64,000 nucleotides of DNA from contig JASANG010003119.1 in assembly GCA_030248215.1 (NCBI GenBank), positions 62,001 through 126,000 of the forward strand. The letters are read 5' to 3'. The stretch is from Enoplolaimus lenunculus (lineage: Eukaryota > Nematoda > Enoplea > Enoplida > Thoracostomopsidae). This document shows positions 51,839 to 61,444 of the stretch, in pieces (position 1 is the stretch's first letter; every line of letters starts with the position of its first letter). The notes under the pieces are model-generated. The model ran no database searches and was not told the origin of the DNA. It was given only the letters and a program-made list of their open reading frames with translations. The position numbers and the translations under genes are program-made.

Positions 51839-52156
51839 ATGAAATTAGCTCTTAAGCTTATATTTAAAGTTGACTTTGAATCAAAGTTAGCAATGGCTAA
51901 TCCAGAAATTTCTGAAAGAGGGCCGAATGAGGAGGTGGTAGAAAAATATCGCGAACGAGGCCGAGACGGAATTTTAGGGCTAAACATTACTATTTACGAA
52001 ATTTTGCTTTTGACCGACTGCAGCGAAGCTGTAAAAGTCAAATTATTTTGCCGTCACATTAAAAAATGTCGCTACTTTAATCCCCAAACATATTTCTGCA
52101 AATTGCAAGTGAAACAGTCTAAGCAGTACTTAACTGCTAACGCAATATTAGCTTAA
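51839..52156 (+). CDS. Orphan reading frame, 105 codons, unrecognised
   Basis: The frame has a balanced composition (NPEISERGPNEEVVEKYRER, GRDGILGLN, LFCRHIKKCRYFNPQTYFC) and ends 75 bp before an AATAAA at 52233. An inner ATG (MANPEISERGP) is an equally good start. It could be a single-exon small gene or a 3' terminal exon. No domain recognised. Confidence 0.3.
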   Translation: MKLALKLIFKVDFESKLAMANPEISERGPNEEVVEKYRERGRDGILGLNITIYEILLLTDCSEAVKVKLFCRHIKKCRYFNPQTYFCKLQVKQSKQYLTANAILA

Positions 52157-52358
52157 AATGCAACTGTCGGATATACATAATTATTTTTTAAAATTAAGAG
52201 ACAAGGAAACAGCTGTTGATGATGCTTAAAGAATAAAATGAGTTTAATTTTATAAACTTTCAATTAAGTAAAAGGCGGAATAGAATTAAAGTTTAATGTT
52301 TCGTTCTGACTAGAGACTTTGACGCTAGCGCATATACGTTCGATGCAAAATCTGTACT

Positions 52359-52450
52359 GTAGTGACCCGAAAAAGAGGGGGTAATAAGAGAGGAGCCGCC
52401 ATTTTCAGTCTCAATCGACAGGAACCCGTATACCTAATAACATTACGAGC
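52359..52450. repeat. Family F end, fragment
   Basis: Starts TACTGTAGTGACCCGAAAAA, the family F terminus, then diverges after the GAGGGG tract. Confidence 0.5.
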
Positions 52451-53049
52451 AAAAGCCGCAAGCGAGATAATTGAGATAATTTATTTGGCACCTAAAATAG
52501 ATTCTAAAGTAAAATTTGTTGCATGCGTTTTTTCCTGGTTCTTCAGAAACGTTGGAAAAAGATATTTTTAAATCTTGTGGTGTGTGTAAACAACCAACGG
52601 CTTCTATCAATCACAACATTAACTCAAGAGAATAAAAACAACTGTTTGCCCAACACCGCATGCGTCAACTTTGTCAACTTATTCAGTTTTACATTCAAAA
52701 CATTTTTTCCATGACTTGTTTTTCTCAGGTAAAATATTTACTTAGCAAAGTTCAAATTTTCAAACCAATACCAACACTTCCGGGTAAAACCGCATGAGGC
52801 GTGTGAACCTTTGGTTGTCTGTGAGTCATTCTGCAACGTTGTTTTCGATAAAATACACAGTTTGGTTCATTCGATAAGGTATGGGTCACTGGGAATTTGA
52901 AAGCAAACCGGAAAATAGCAGGCATGTAACTTCTGGGGCATACTACGGGAGCGTCGGCTTCCTACGAACAGCGTCGACTTCCAGGTCGATTATGTTTCAC
53001 CAGCATTAAACGAATTTCATATTACGAAACTTAGCCAATGTATATACTA

Positions 53050-53333
53050 GCGGAGCCAGAGAGGGGCGGAGGGGGCGTCCGCCCCCCAATCCATAATTTC
53101 TGTGATAAAATGGTAAGGTCCCTTTCTTACAACTCTTCCTCTCAGAAAATTTTTTTGCAAAAAATAAAATTTTCCCTCAGAATTTTTTGTGATAAAATGA
53201 TAGGGTACCTCTTACGTTGCAATTTTTTCCTCAGAATTTTTTGATGATAAAATGATCAGGTACCTACATTACAATTTTTGCGTTTCATAACATTTGCCAG
53301 CCTGCGCCCCCTTTCAGAAATTTTTGGATCCGC
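53050..53333. mobile_element. Family E element, both ends present
   Basis: Ends GCGGAGCCAGAG and AAATTTTTGGATCCGC. Internal AGAATTTTTTG and TAAAATGGTAAGG units as in the 29695 copy. Confidence 0.75.
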
Positions 53334-54093
53334 CATCTGCATGTAATAGATCAGAGTGTCGCTAACGCTGATTTAACACCTTGCGCGATGGAAACTGTAT
53401 ATTAATAGACAACAATATCGTTTGTATTACTAAAAACACTTTTATTGCGCACAAAAACTATATTTGAAAATTTAAAGCTTGCCAAAGTAAACACAAGTTT
53501 ACTTAATTCCTTGCGTAACAAACTTGACTATAAATATCATAAGTACTGTCCGAGATGTATATATCTAATTTAATTACGAAACTTAGTTTCGATTGCTCGT
53601 TATTCCATTGGGATCCGAAAATAATTCCCTACAGTGCGGTAAAATTATGGCTGTTCTCGAGCGAAGCAAGCAGAGGTGGATCCAGAAATTTTTGGCGTGG
53701 GTCGATAATTTATACTTAACAAGCTGGTGAACGAAGCGAGCGAGAATCCAAACGCAATTTCACTGCTAAGTCATACAAAATTTTTGTTATGATCCTAATC
53801 GAGAGGCAAGGCCTGTCGAGTGGGTAGTTGAAGCCGCCAATGGCACCACGACAATAACTTGTAATTTATACGCTGGTGTGCAGACGTTAACCTGACATAT
53901 GCTGAGGCAAGTGCATCCTCAAACAGCATGCGTTGTTTGGCTCATGTAAAGATCCGGGGCGGAACGTTTTTCTGTGAGACTGCAATAGAGTACGCTTAAG
54001 CTTTCGACTAATTTTTTTTGCTTGGGTTAGGCTTAGGCTTACGCTTAGGCTTAGGAATATGCTCATTCTTACGTTTAGGCTTAGGCTTAGGCT

Positions 54094-55238
54094 TGTAGGT
54101 GGCTGTGCCACACTTAAACCTATTTCAAACTAAAACTAAAATATAAAATAAAACCCTATATCAAAACCATACCTTAAGGGAGTCCCTGGCTCCACCTAGT
54201 CTCTCTTAGAACTTAAGTTAGGCTTAGGCGTTGCTACTAGGCGTAGAAACTGTTAAATTGATGTTATGGCGGCTGTGTCCGCAATGCTAAACTTACCTGG
54301 GCCCTGCGTGGCCGTAGAATGTGATTGATTAATTGTGCATATTTTGTTGGCCTATTTTGCGACTAAGGACATAGCTAGGCTATGTCAGCACCAAAATGAT
54401 GCTTTAGTATTGTGTGTGTCTCCGGCATTATGGTTGTTGTTGTTGTAAAACCGGGTGAGTGGCTCTGGACCTCAACCGCATCGCGGACACCCAATTGTGG
54501 GTGTCGGCAGAGTACTCTTAGCTGGTGGAAACTGACGGTTATTTTGTGTAGTTGCGATATACGGATCTTGGCACTCGAGTTACATTTTATACGGTTGGCG
54601 TGAAAGCGGAAGTAATTGGTAAGTAGGTCCGAACTGCATTCGATTAAGGATTGTCACGGTGGCTTAGAATGTGAAGGGAATCAGGCGTACGGGCTCAATC
54701 AGTATTGCGCAGGGCGCAGGAATTTACCCAGTATAGAATACTGGTGTCATGTGTTAAAGGAACTTGGGATATTTAAGGGAACCCGGGAAAAGTAGTCTAA
54801 TAAATCTAACGGGGTTAGATTTATTATTCTACAACGGCTGGGCCAAATCTAACGGGGTTAGATTGGTCGGAAATTTGGTGTAACTCTAACGGGGTTAGAG
54901 TACACGGTTTAACGGGGTGTAATTCTAACGGGGTTAGAATTGCACAGATTCTGGAAAACGGCAAAAATATTAGTAACGGTAAAGCCAGTGGCTGGATTAA
55001 ACCAGATTCAGGCGTCGGCTTTAAGGATTCCGGCTCGGGTTACCAGTTAAATTGCATAACCTGTAATTTGCTGGTATTGAATATCGAATATTTAGTGTCA
55101 TATGGGTTTTGGGTTGGGATTTCTAATAAACATTTACCGGCCGCGTTTACTAAATCAGAGCGATAAGCATACATCGAGGAAAGAACATAACAGGCGATAC
55201 AGGATACAAGCTTAAGTCAAAATCACGAACTTCTCACA
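54094..55238. mobile_element. LTR-like fossil (probable solo LTR)
   Basis: A 1145-bp segment with TG...CA ends (TGTAGGTGG ... TTCTCACA), flanked by a perfect 5-bp duplication AGGCT at 54089-54093 and 55239-55243. It carries an AATAAA near 55125 and no protein domain. Size, ends and 5-bp duplication fit a solo LTR of a Gypsy- or related LTR element. No second LTR or inner region is in the window. It is younger than the MITE it interrupts; with one LTR it cannot be dated by LTR divergence. It is notable for a cluster of hairpins. Confidence 0.68.
54799..54945. repeat. Four covarying hairpins with a CTAAC-GGG-GTTAG core
   Basis: Hairpins at 54799-54825, 54841-54868, 54878-54905 and 54917-54945. 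Each has loop GGG closed by CTAAC/GTTAG. Stem arms: AATAAATCTAAC/GTTAGATTTATT; GGCC-A-AATCTAAC/GTTAGATT-GGTC; GTGT-A-ACTCTAAC/GTTAGAGT-ACAC; GTGT-AATTCTAAC/GTTAGAATT-GCAC. One stem pair takes three states (A:T, C:G, T:A) and two share a bulged A. A fifth, degenerate core (TTTAACGGGGTG) lies between the last two. Confidence 0.9.
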
Positions 55239-55827
55239 AGGCTTATGCATAAGCATATGCTCATGCTTACACTTAGGCTTACGCTTACACTTAGGCTTTA
55301 GACTTACGAATATGCTTATAATACTATTCTTCCCCTGTTAAGGATTGCAGACAAATCAAAATTTTTAATTAAAAAACAACAATTTCGAAACCTAATTTTG
55401 CAAAAAAACATATTTCAAACGTGGAGTAGTAAACATTTTAATCTTTCGAATCTAAAAAAAACTAAAAAAATATTCACATAAAACGAATTTGTGTCAAACG
55501 GAAATGGAAGTATTGTTGATATTAATTATATTTCAACGCAGCAAAAAATATTGTTTTATTAATAAAAACGTAAACAAAAACACCATCGTACGCGTAGAGT
55601 AATTTTAATAACCTTTGCCACGGTCACGCGGAGCTTCGGCGAAACTGGTACAAATCGTACAAAATATTAAACGTTTCAAAACCGCGTTATGTTTGCGACG
55701 AGGTGTTGTTGTTGTTGTTGTGTTAACTTTTATGCATAAAGCGCAATCAGTTGAATATTAAATTTTAAAATATTTCGTTTCAATAATTTTTACAAATTTT
55801 ATTTTACACAAAAAATATATCCATTTT

Positions 55828-56057
55828 GGCCAATGTTACTTTTTAGGGCGTAACATAGATTAAGCGCAATTCCTAAGCCTAAGCCCTAAGCCTAAGCGTT
55901 GGTAAAATGTGTTCCTAAGTCTAAGCTTAAGCGTTGACAAAATGTATTCCTACGCCTAGCCGAAGCCTAAGCATAAGCCTAAACAAACAAAGTAATCTAG
56001 AATCTAAACCTTTACAGACCCACCAGAAACCTGGACGCCCCTTAAAGTACATTGGCC
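55828..56057 (+). mobile_element. Family B MITE with TTAGGC core
   Basis: Left end GGCCAATGTTACTTTTTAGG, right end CCCCTTAAAGTACATTGGCC. Flanks TCCATTTT/TCAATTTT form an 8-bp duplication with one mismatch. Confidence 0.88.
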
Positions 56058-56105
56058 TCAATTTTCATGGCCTGGTTTGGGCAACTTTTTAACAATTTGT
56101 CAGGT

Positions 56106-56262
56106 TTACCTTGAATTCATCAAACGGTATCAAAAACGAATACAAAGTAAGAGGAAGAACTTGGTTTTATCCCGTTTCAAAATTGTTGAAACGGCAGGAA
56201 AAAATGAGTTTTTTCAACATGCTTTAGAACAGCCTTACGGATGTTACGAGCTTTTCGTTTAG
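56106..56262 (+). CDS. Possible 3' terminal exon, unrecognised
   Basis: After an AATTTGTCAG acceptor an open frame of 51-52 codons (VYLEFIKRYQKRIQSKRKN ... YGCYELFV) ends at TAG, with AATAAA near 56492. No upstream partner exon was found and there is no known match, so it may be chance. Confidence 0.22.
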
Positions 56263-56745
56263 GTTATCTCCTCTTGAAGAAGTGGAATTCTGCTTAACGG
56301 TCCAGAGAAGCGTATACACTTCATGAAACATTCGAAATAGTTTGATATAACTTCTAAATCAATAATAATATTTAGATAAAAGTTTAATATTTTATATTTC
56401 ACCGTTAGTAAGTATGTCTGTGTAGCGTTTTCATAAACAATTTTTTGAATAATACACATAAGGCGATTTGTTTTAAAATGCAAAATCAAATTAATAAAAT
56501 ATAAACAGTATCTAAATTATAAAAGTTGTCACCAAACATCTATAATTGTTAACGTTTTAGCCTAAGCCAAAGACAAGTCCAAACCTATTTCGTACAGCAA
56601 ACAATTCATGTACGAACAACGATACGTGCAAGTCTAGGGTTAAAACTTAAATCGTAAATATAACTCTAAGCCTAAGCCTAGATTATTTCTGTCCGCTACC
56701 AATCGGACCGTCGCTTAAGGTAATATGAAACCAGTGATGTAAATT

Positions 56746-56909
56746 GGTCCATGTATAGAACAGGGCCGCAACAGTAGTATAAGCATATTCCTAATTCTAA
56801 ACCTAAGCCTAAAAGCGTAAACCTAAGCAATTAAATTAGTCTAAAAGCTTAAACTGACTCTATTATAGCCCCTCCGAAAAACGATCTGGCCCTGTTCTAT
56901 ACATGGGCC
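56746..56909 (+). mobile_element. Family C MITE with TTAGGC core
   Basis: Perfect 8-bp duplication TGTAAATT at 56738-56745 and 56910-56917. Ends GGTCCATGTATAGAACAGG and CCTGTTCTATACATGGGCC, nearly perfect inverted repeats. Confidence 0.94.
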
Positions 56910-57063
56910 TGTAAATTTATCAAAAACTGCAATATTGATTGATATGTTACTTTGTAGAGAACAAAATCTAACAAGCTCGAGGTGCGGCAGCCACCGTCTG
57001 TTCTTTTGAGCGTTTATTTAGTCTAAACAACAAAGAATTTGTTGATGATAAGAAACTTTAATT

Positions 57064-57429
57064 TTATATCTGTGTAGGATTAACACAAATCATTTCGTCA
57101 CGACGCTGCCGTGATAATGTGACAAAAATCGATTCAAGAAACGTCAAACGTTGGAAAAAACTCATGAAATCGTACCACTTCGTTTCGCTGGTGGATCCAA
57201 AGGGAGCCACCGAGGTCGTATCCCTGCCAATTGGATCAAACCTAAAATTTTGTATCAAAATTTGGTACTTAAAAATTGGATTTTGTTTCTCGCTCGCTTC
57301 GTCAGCTGTATTCACCGTTATGCATGCCGCGGATCGCGGCGTTCCCCATAAGGAATTTGTGGATACGTCACCGCTCCGTTTATAAACTTTAGTGCAGTTT
57401 TGCACTGCTGTTCGCTGCATAAAAGTCAT
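57064..57429. other. Less AT-rich patch open on both strands, unidentified
   Basis: 121 codons open on the minus strand and 88 on the plus strand. No known domain, no paired splice sites. Possibly a decayed repeat or exon. Confidence 0.2.
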
Positions 57430-57441
57430 ACAACTATAAAC

Positions 57442-57639
57442 GGCTCATGGTTACTATGAGCGGCGTCCAGGTTTCTGTTGGATCTATAAAAGTGTAGGTA
57501 TCGATTTTAGATTACATTTTGGCTTAGGCTTAGGTTTAGGCGTACGTTATAGGCTTTAGGAGCACATTTTGCAATCCTTAAGCTTAGGTTTAGGAACACG
57601 CCTAATCTACCGTTACGCACATAAAAAGTAACATTGGCC
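57442..57639 (-). mobile_element. Family B MITE with TTAGGC core
   Basis: Left end GGCTCATGGTTACTATGAG, right end ATAAAAAGTAACATTGGCC. Landmark TATAAAAGTGTAGG and TTAGGC hexamers inside. The target duplication is degraded. Confidence 0.83.
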
Positions 57640-58008
57640 CGATAAAAAATGAACCATTTTATACGACAATTGTTCTTCTTTTTGAAACCATTGCGTTCGT
57701 TCGTTATCTTACATTTAACCGAAATCGTAATACATCAAAAAAGTGATACAGGCAAACTGAATCAATAATATCAGTCAGCCCAAGCCCGTACAGCACGCTG
57801 GAGGTACATTTATAAGAAGGTGCATGCCGACATTTCGTAAACCTTGCAAGCGGGGCAAAAATTTTTCTGGGAGCTAAAATTTAATGCCGGAGGCGCTGAA
57901 AACCTCCTGGCCACTTTTGGCAACGGACCAGGATGTAAAAAGCGTTGCAAAATATAAGATTAAATGCATAGATACACGCTTGTTTTCGAACCTGTTCTTG
58001 AGTTAAAA

Positions 58009-58210
58009 GGTCAATGTAAAGAACAGGGGCGGAACAGTGTTATAAGCATATTCCTAAGCCTAAGGCTAAGGCTAAGCATAAAAAGAAGCCTACTCCAAAT
58101 CCTCAGCCTAAGCCTAAGACTAAGCTACACAAAAAAATTAGTCTAAACCTTAACCTTACTCTATTCTAGTCCACAGAAAAACGTTCCACCCCCAGATCCT
58201 TACATGGGCC
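58009..58210 (+). mobile_element. Family A MITE with TTAGGC core
   Basis: Flanks AGTTAAAA/AGTTTAAA form an 8-bp duplication with one mismatch. Ends GGTCAATGTAAAGAACAGG and AGATCCTTACATGGGCC. Confidence 0.9.
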
Positions 58211-58661
58211 AGTTTAAATTTAAAAACATCTAATCTAGATAAGCGCTAGGAAACAGGGGCGTAGTTAGGATTTAACGTCAATTTGATTTCAAATTTTAAA
58301 GACTGGTATAATGCTTTTTTCACTCACTAAGTACTATCTGGTAGTTATAAAATACCGGTATTTGCCCTTGCATAAAATGTCGTCACTACGCAATAAATAT
58401 TAATCAAATCCTTTGGTTTACGATAAAGCAATAGTCTTTGGTAAAGATAAATCTGGCATACAGTACATTGATAAAGCAAGTACCGTAAATTGTAGAATTG
58501 AGGTATAGCATCTAAAATGGACATCCCAATGCCTAATTTGGTTGGCCTTTTTTGCCGGCTTGCAAATTAGCAGTTTTAGCAAGCAGGAAACTGAAAGAAA
58601 GACCACAAATTACCATCAGTAAATGTGCCGTCTAAATTGTCGACTTAGTTTTACTTCATGT

Positions 58662-58811
58662 GGCCCATGTTACTTTAAGGGGCGTCCAGGTTTCTGGAGG
58701 GTCTATAAAAGAGTAGGTTTAGATTCTAGATTGCATTTTATGCAATAGAATTAAGTTTAGCCTTAGAAATACGCTTAATCTACTGTTGCGCCCATTAAAG
58801 TAATATGGGCC
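58662..58811 (-). mobile_element. Family B MITE, short hexamer core
   Basis: Perfect 8-bp duplication CTTCATGT at 58654-58661 and 58812-58819. Ends GGCCCATGTTACTTTAAG and CATTAAAGTAATATGGGCC. The hexamer core is reduced to one or two diverged units. Confidence 0.92.
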
Positions 58812-58819
58812 CTTCATGT

Positions 58820-60041
58820 AATTTGGTAAACGTTACATTTAATGTCTGATCTAAAGAGTAGTGTCGCTGGACTTATTTTTGATGCAAGAAGAAATTGCAA
58901 CAATATAATTATATATTTGGAATTTTGAAAAATTAAATACAAGACAATAAAATTTCATATTTTTGAGTATTTAAAACTTTTTCACATTTGGCAACTTCCG
59001 AATTAGACTCTGTTAATTTATTTTCCAAAAATGTGAGTCTGATGGCATTCAAATTTAATAAATACTCCGAGTTGTGCTGCCAGTTGGAAGAATGCTCGTT
59101 TGGCGAGCAAACGCACTCAAATAGGGTCTCTCGCCTTGTCTACAGGTTTGCAAGCTTTTACGTGAGATTTCAATTTATTTTCCATTTTTTATTTCGTTAG
59201 GTAAAATGTTTTTCGAAGGCAGCCGAAAACCACACCAATATTTATCGTAAACAGTTGTAGAAATTTAGTTCTAAAAAGCATAAATCAATAACAATGGCAT
59301 CCTCATAATTATTCTTCAAGTGTTTACGTAACGTTACTAAAGTTGCTCGTTATCGATATATACCATCATAAACACAAACGTCAACTGTAGTTTTTTTCAT
59401 GCTTACAAAAGTGTTATCGGTTGGTGGAAAAGTATCGTTTAATTTAACAATTTTAAATTCAAGTTCCTTCATGAAATCTTCTGCAGTTGTTTCAAAAGTG
59501 AAAGTTCGTTACTTCGTTGTTAGCTGAAGGGTTTGTGTCTATCGAAAATTCACAATTGGAATACGGAAAGCGCTTTTAGTAAACAATGTAAAAAAACTAT
59601 TGCTCCACACTTCCGGTGGGCGAATTCTCAAATTTTTTGCAACATCAAATCTATGTTTTTAGCAAAATATATTGTATTGTGATAAAAATTGATAAAATTA
59701 TAATAACGGCCCTAAGATACAGAGGTACATTGCCATTTGATGTAAAACTTATAGAATGAAGCTTAAATTTTCAATTTACTGTTTCGTATATTCAGTTTAC
59801 GTCAGTTCTTTACAGTTGAGAGTAGCTGTATGGATGACAGGGTGCTCGGAACTCTAGAAACATTTCGACGTCCCGAAAAAAAGCTTCATCCCATGCATAG
59901 GAAGCATGCTAAATCCTCTACGTGACCCTTCTGAAATTGTTGTGACCTCCACAATTTTGAACTGGGGGTGAGACTGGTTCTTAATGTTGAAGTGCGTGAA
60001 AAAAAACTAAATATGTTTGAGTTTGTAATAAAGCTTCAGTC
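58820..60041. other. Intergenic, 3' flank of the right-hand gene
   Basis: AT-rich. A frame near 58.99-59.20 kb shows cysteine-rich protein-like text (ELCCQLEECSFGEQTHS) but has no convincing splice sites. A weak family D-like sequence lies at about 59.83-59.97 kb. Confidence 0.35.
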
Positions 60042-61256
60042 TTATTTCTGCTTTACACTTTGAAGTTGTTCCATAATAAGTGCTGGTGGCGCTGAAGTTC
60101 TTCTATCGCTGCCGCTTGGAATCTTTAACGTCGATACTGCACCACTTGTTGATTCGTCGAGCTCAGAAATATTTTGCGCAACCGAATTGCTTTTAAAGAG
60201 CGGGTTGAATATCTCAACATTGGAAGTCTAAAACAAAACTAAAGCCCTATTCACACGTGTAAATTTTTGCTGCGACAACTCGCAACTGCAATTTGTACTT
60301 GCACGTTTTGTCCAAAATCCCGTGCGAAAAACTTGCAGCTGCAAATAATTCATTAGAAATCATAGATAGGAATGTAGTTCACATGTGTGAACAACCATGC
60401 AAGTTCACTGAGTTTATCGCAGCCGCTTTCTGATTGACTGATGAAAAAAACAAGTTCTGCGTGCAATTTGCATCTGCAAGTTCTCGCAGCAAAAACTTGC
60501 ACGTGTGAGGGCTTTAATAAACAATATACAACTGATAAAATAATAAACTGTTGTACTGAAGGATTAAAAAATTGGCAACAAGGCTCTATTCGATAAGCAA
60601 GAACGTTTTGTAATCTAATTGTTATCTGCTACAGGGCTGAAGCTGTGGCCAGCTCAATAGAGTAAGAAATACAGTACATTGCTAACTCTTTGCGTTGCCA
60701 TATCAAAATAGAATATGTCCAGGTGTAAACTGCACCAACACTAAAAATTATCTGGCCAGTAGCCAGAGAGGGGCCAGGGAAGCTCTGCCCCCTGGAAGAA
60801 TATTGGCTCCCCTAGAAAAATTTGAACCTTGCTTGTAAGTCATCGAAAACCATTGCATACCCCAACTGAAAAGAGGGCCAATGTTACTTTAAGGGGCGTA
60901 ACAGTTTATTAAGCGTATTCGTAAGCCTAAGCATAAGCGTTGCAAAAATGAATTCCTAAGCGTAAGCCTAAGCCTAACCTACGCCTAAGCCTAAGTCTAA
61001 TCAAAAAAAGTAATCTAGATTCTAAACCTACTTTTTTTGTAGACACACGAGAAACCTGAACGCCCCTTAAAGTAACATGGGCCAAAAAGAGTTTAACCCA
61101 CTAACAAGATGAGTAGACAAGGGCTTTCGAAAGATCCTAAATCACCTTACCGGAGCCAATCCAGAACATTCGTACACGTTGCAGTCGGCACCTTCAACGC
61201 TTGTATCATCGGCACCATCGTCATCGCTTGAACTTTCTAACGACCGATGATATGGC
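60042..61256 (-). CDS. Last two exons of an unrecognised gene (5' part off the right edge)
   Basis: Penultimate exon 61256-61151 follows TTGTTTTCAG and ends at GTAAGG. It encodes PYHRSLESSSDDDGADDTSV, then EGADCNVYECSGLAP. Terminal exon 60227-60042 follows TTTTGTTTTAG, joins in phase 0, and encodes 61 residues (TSNVEIFNPLFKSNSVAQN ... ALIMEQLQSVKQK) ending in TAA. This is an acidic, serine-rich C-terminal tail; NPLF recalls NPxF/Y-type adaptor motifs, which suggests but does not prove a membrane-protein cytoplasmic tail. The upstream exons must lie beyond the tandem array, outside the window. The intron holds family G, D and B elements. Confidence 0.7.
60244..60512. mobile_element. Family G foldback MITE next to a splice acceptor
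   Basis: Ends GCCCTATTCACACGTG and CACGTGTGAGGGC. The second halves (AAATTTTTGCTGCGA and TCGCAGCAAAAACTTG) continue the inverted pairing, with AAACTTGCAGCTGCAAA inside. Its left end lies 16 bp from the acceptor of the minus-strand terminal exon, so the branch point probably falls in the MITE. Confidence 0.85.
60753..61125. mobile_element. Family D MITE interrupted by a family B MITE
   Basis: The D element runs from TGGCCAGTAGCCAGAG through CTTGCTTGTAAGTCATCG to CAACTGAAAAGAG at 60875. It resumes after the insertion with AGTTTAACCCACTAACAAG and GATGAGTAGACAAGGGC. Confidence 0.75.
60876..61083 (+). mobile_element. Family B MITE nested in a family D MITE
   Basis: Ends GGCCAATGTTACTTTAAG and CTTAAAGTAACATGGGCC. 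Flanks GAAAAGAG (60868-60875) and AAAAAGAG (61084-61091) form an 8-bp duplication with one mismatch that lies in family D sequence. Rich CCTAAG core. Confidence 0.92.
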
Positions 61257-61444
61257 CTGAAAACAATAAAATTCCTTTAACAGGTTAACGTTTGGTTACA
61301 CGACACAACAAGTGACAGAACGTGCAAAAATGAGAGTTCTCGCAAACAGTTAATGTAAGGTTACTCTGGCAGAATTTTTCGAGCAAGAAACTACGCCTAA
61401 CCTTTTAGCATAAGGTATCTCATTTAAGATAAACAATTAAACGC

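Larger units (their letters stand above)
50181..53938. other. Intergenic, no gene recognised with confidence
   Basis: Contains a degenerate TTAGGC-like tract (51.3-51.44 kb), a family D MITE, one orphan reading frame at 51.84-52.16 kb, a family F end near 52.36 kb and a family E copy. Confidence 0.4.
53939..55338 (-). mobile_element. Family A MITE split by an LTR-like insertion
   Basis: Left part 53939-54093 begins GGCTCATGTAAAGATCCGG and runs into the TTAGGC core. The core resumes at 55239 and leads to GCTTATAATACTATTC and CCCCTGTT before similarity is lost. The interruption has the ends and 5-bp duplication of an LTR element, so the MITE is the older of the two. Confidence 0.8.
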
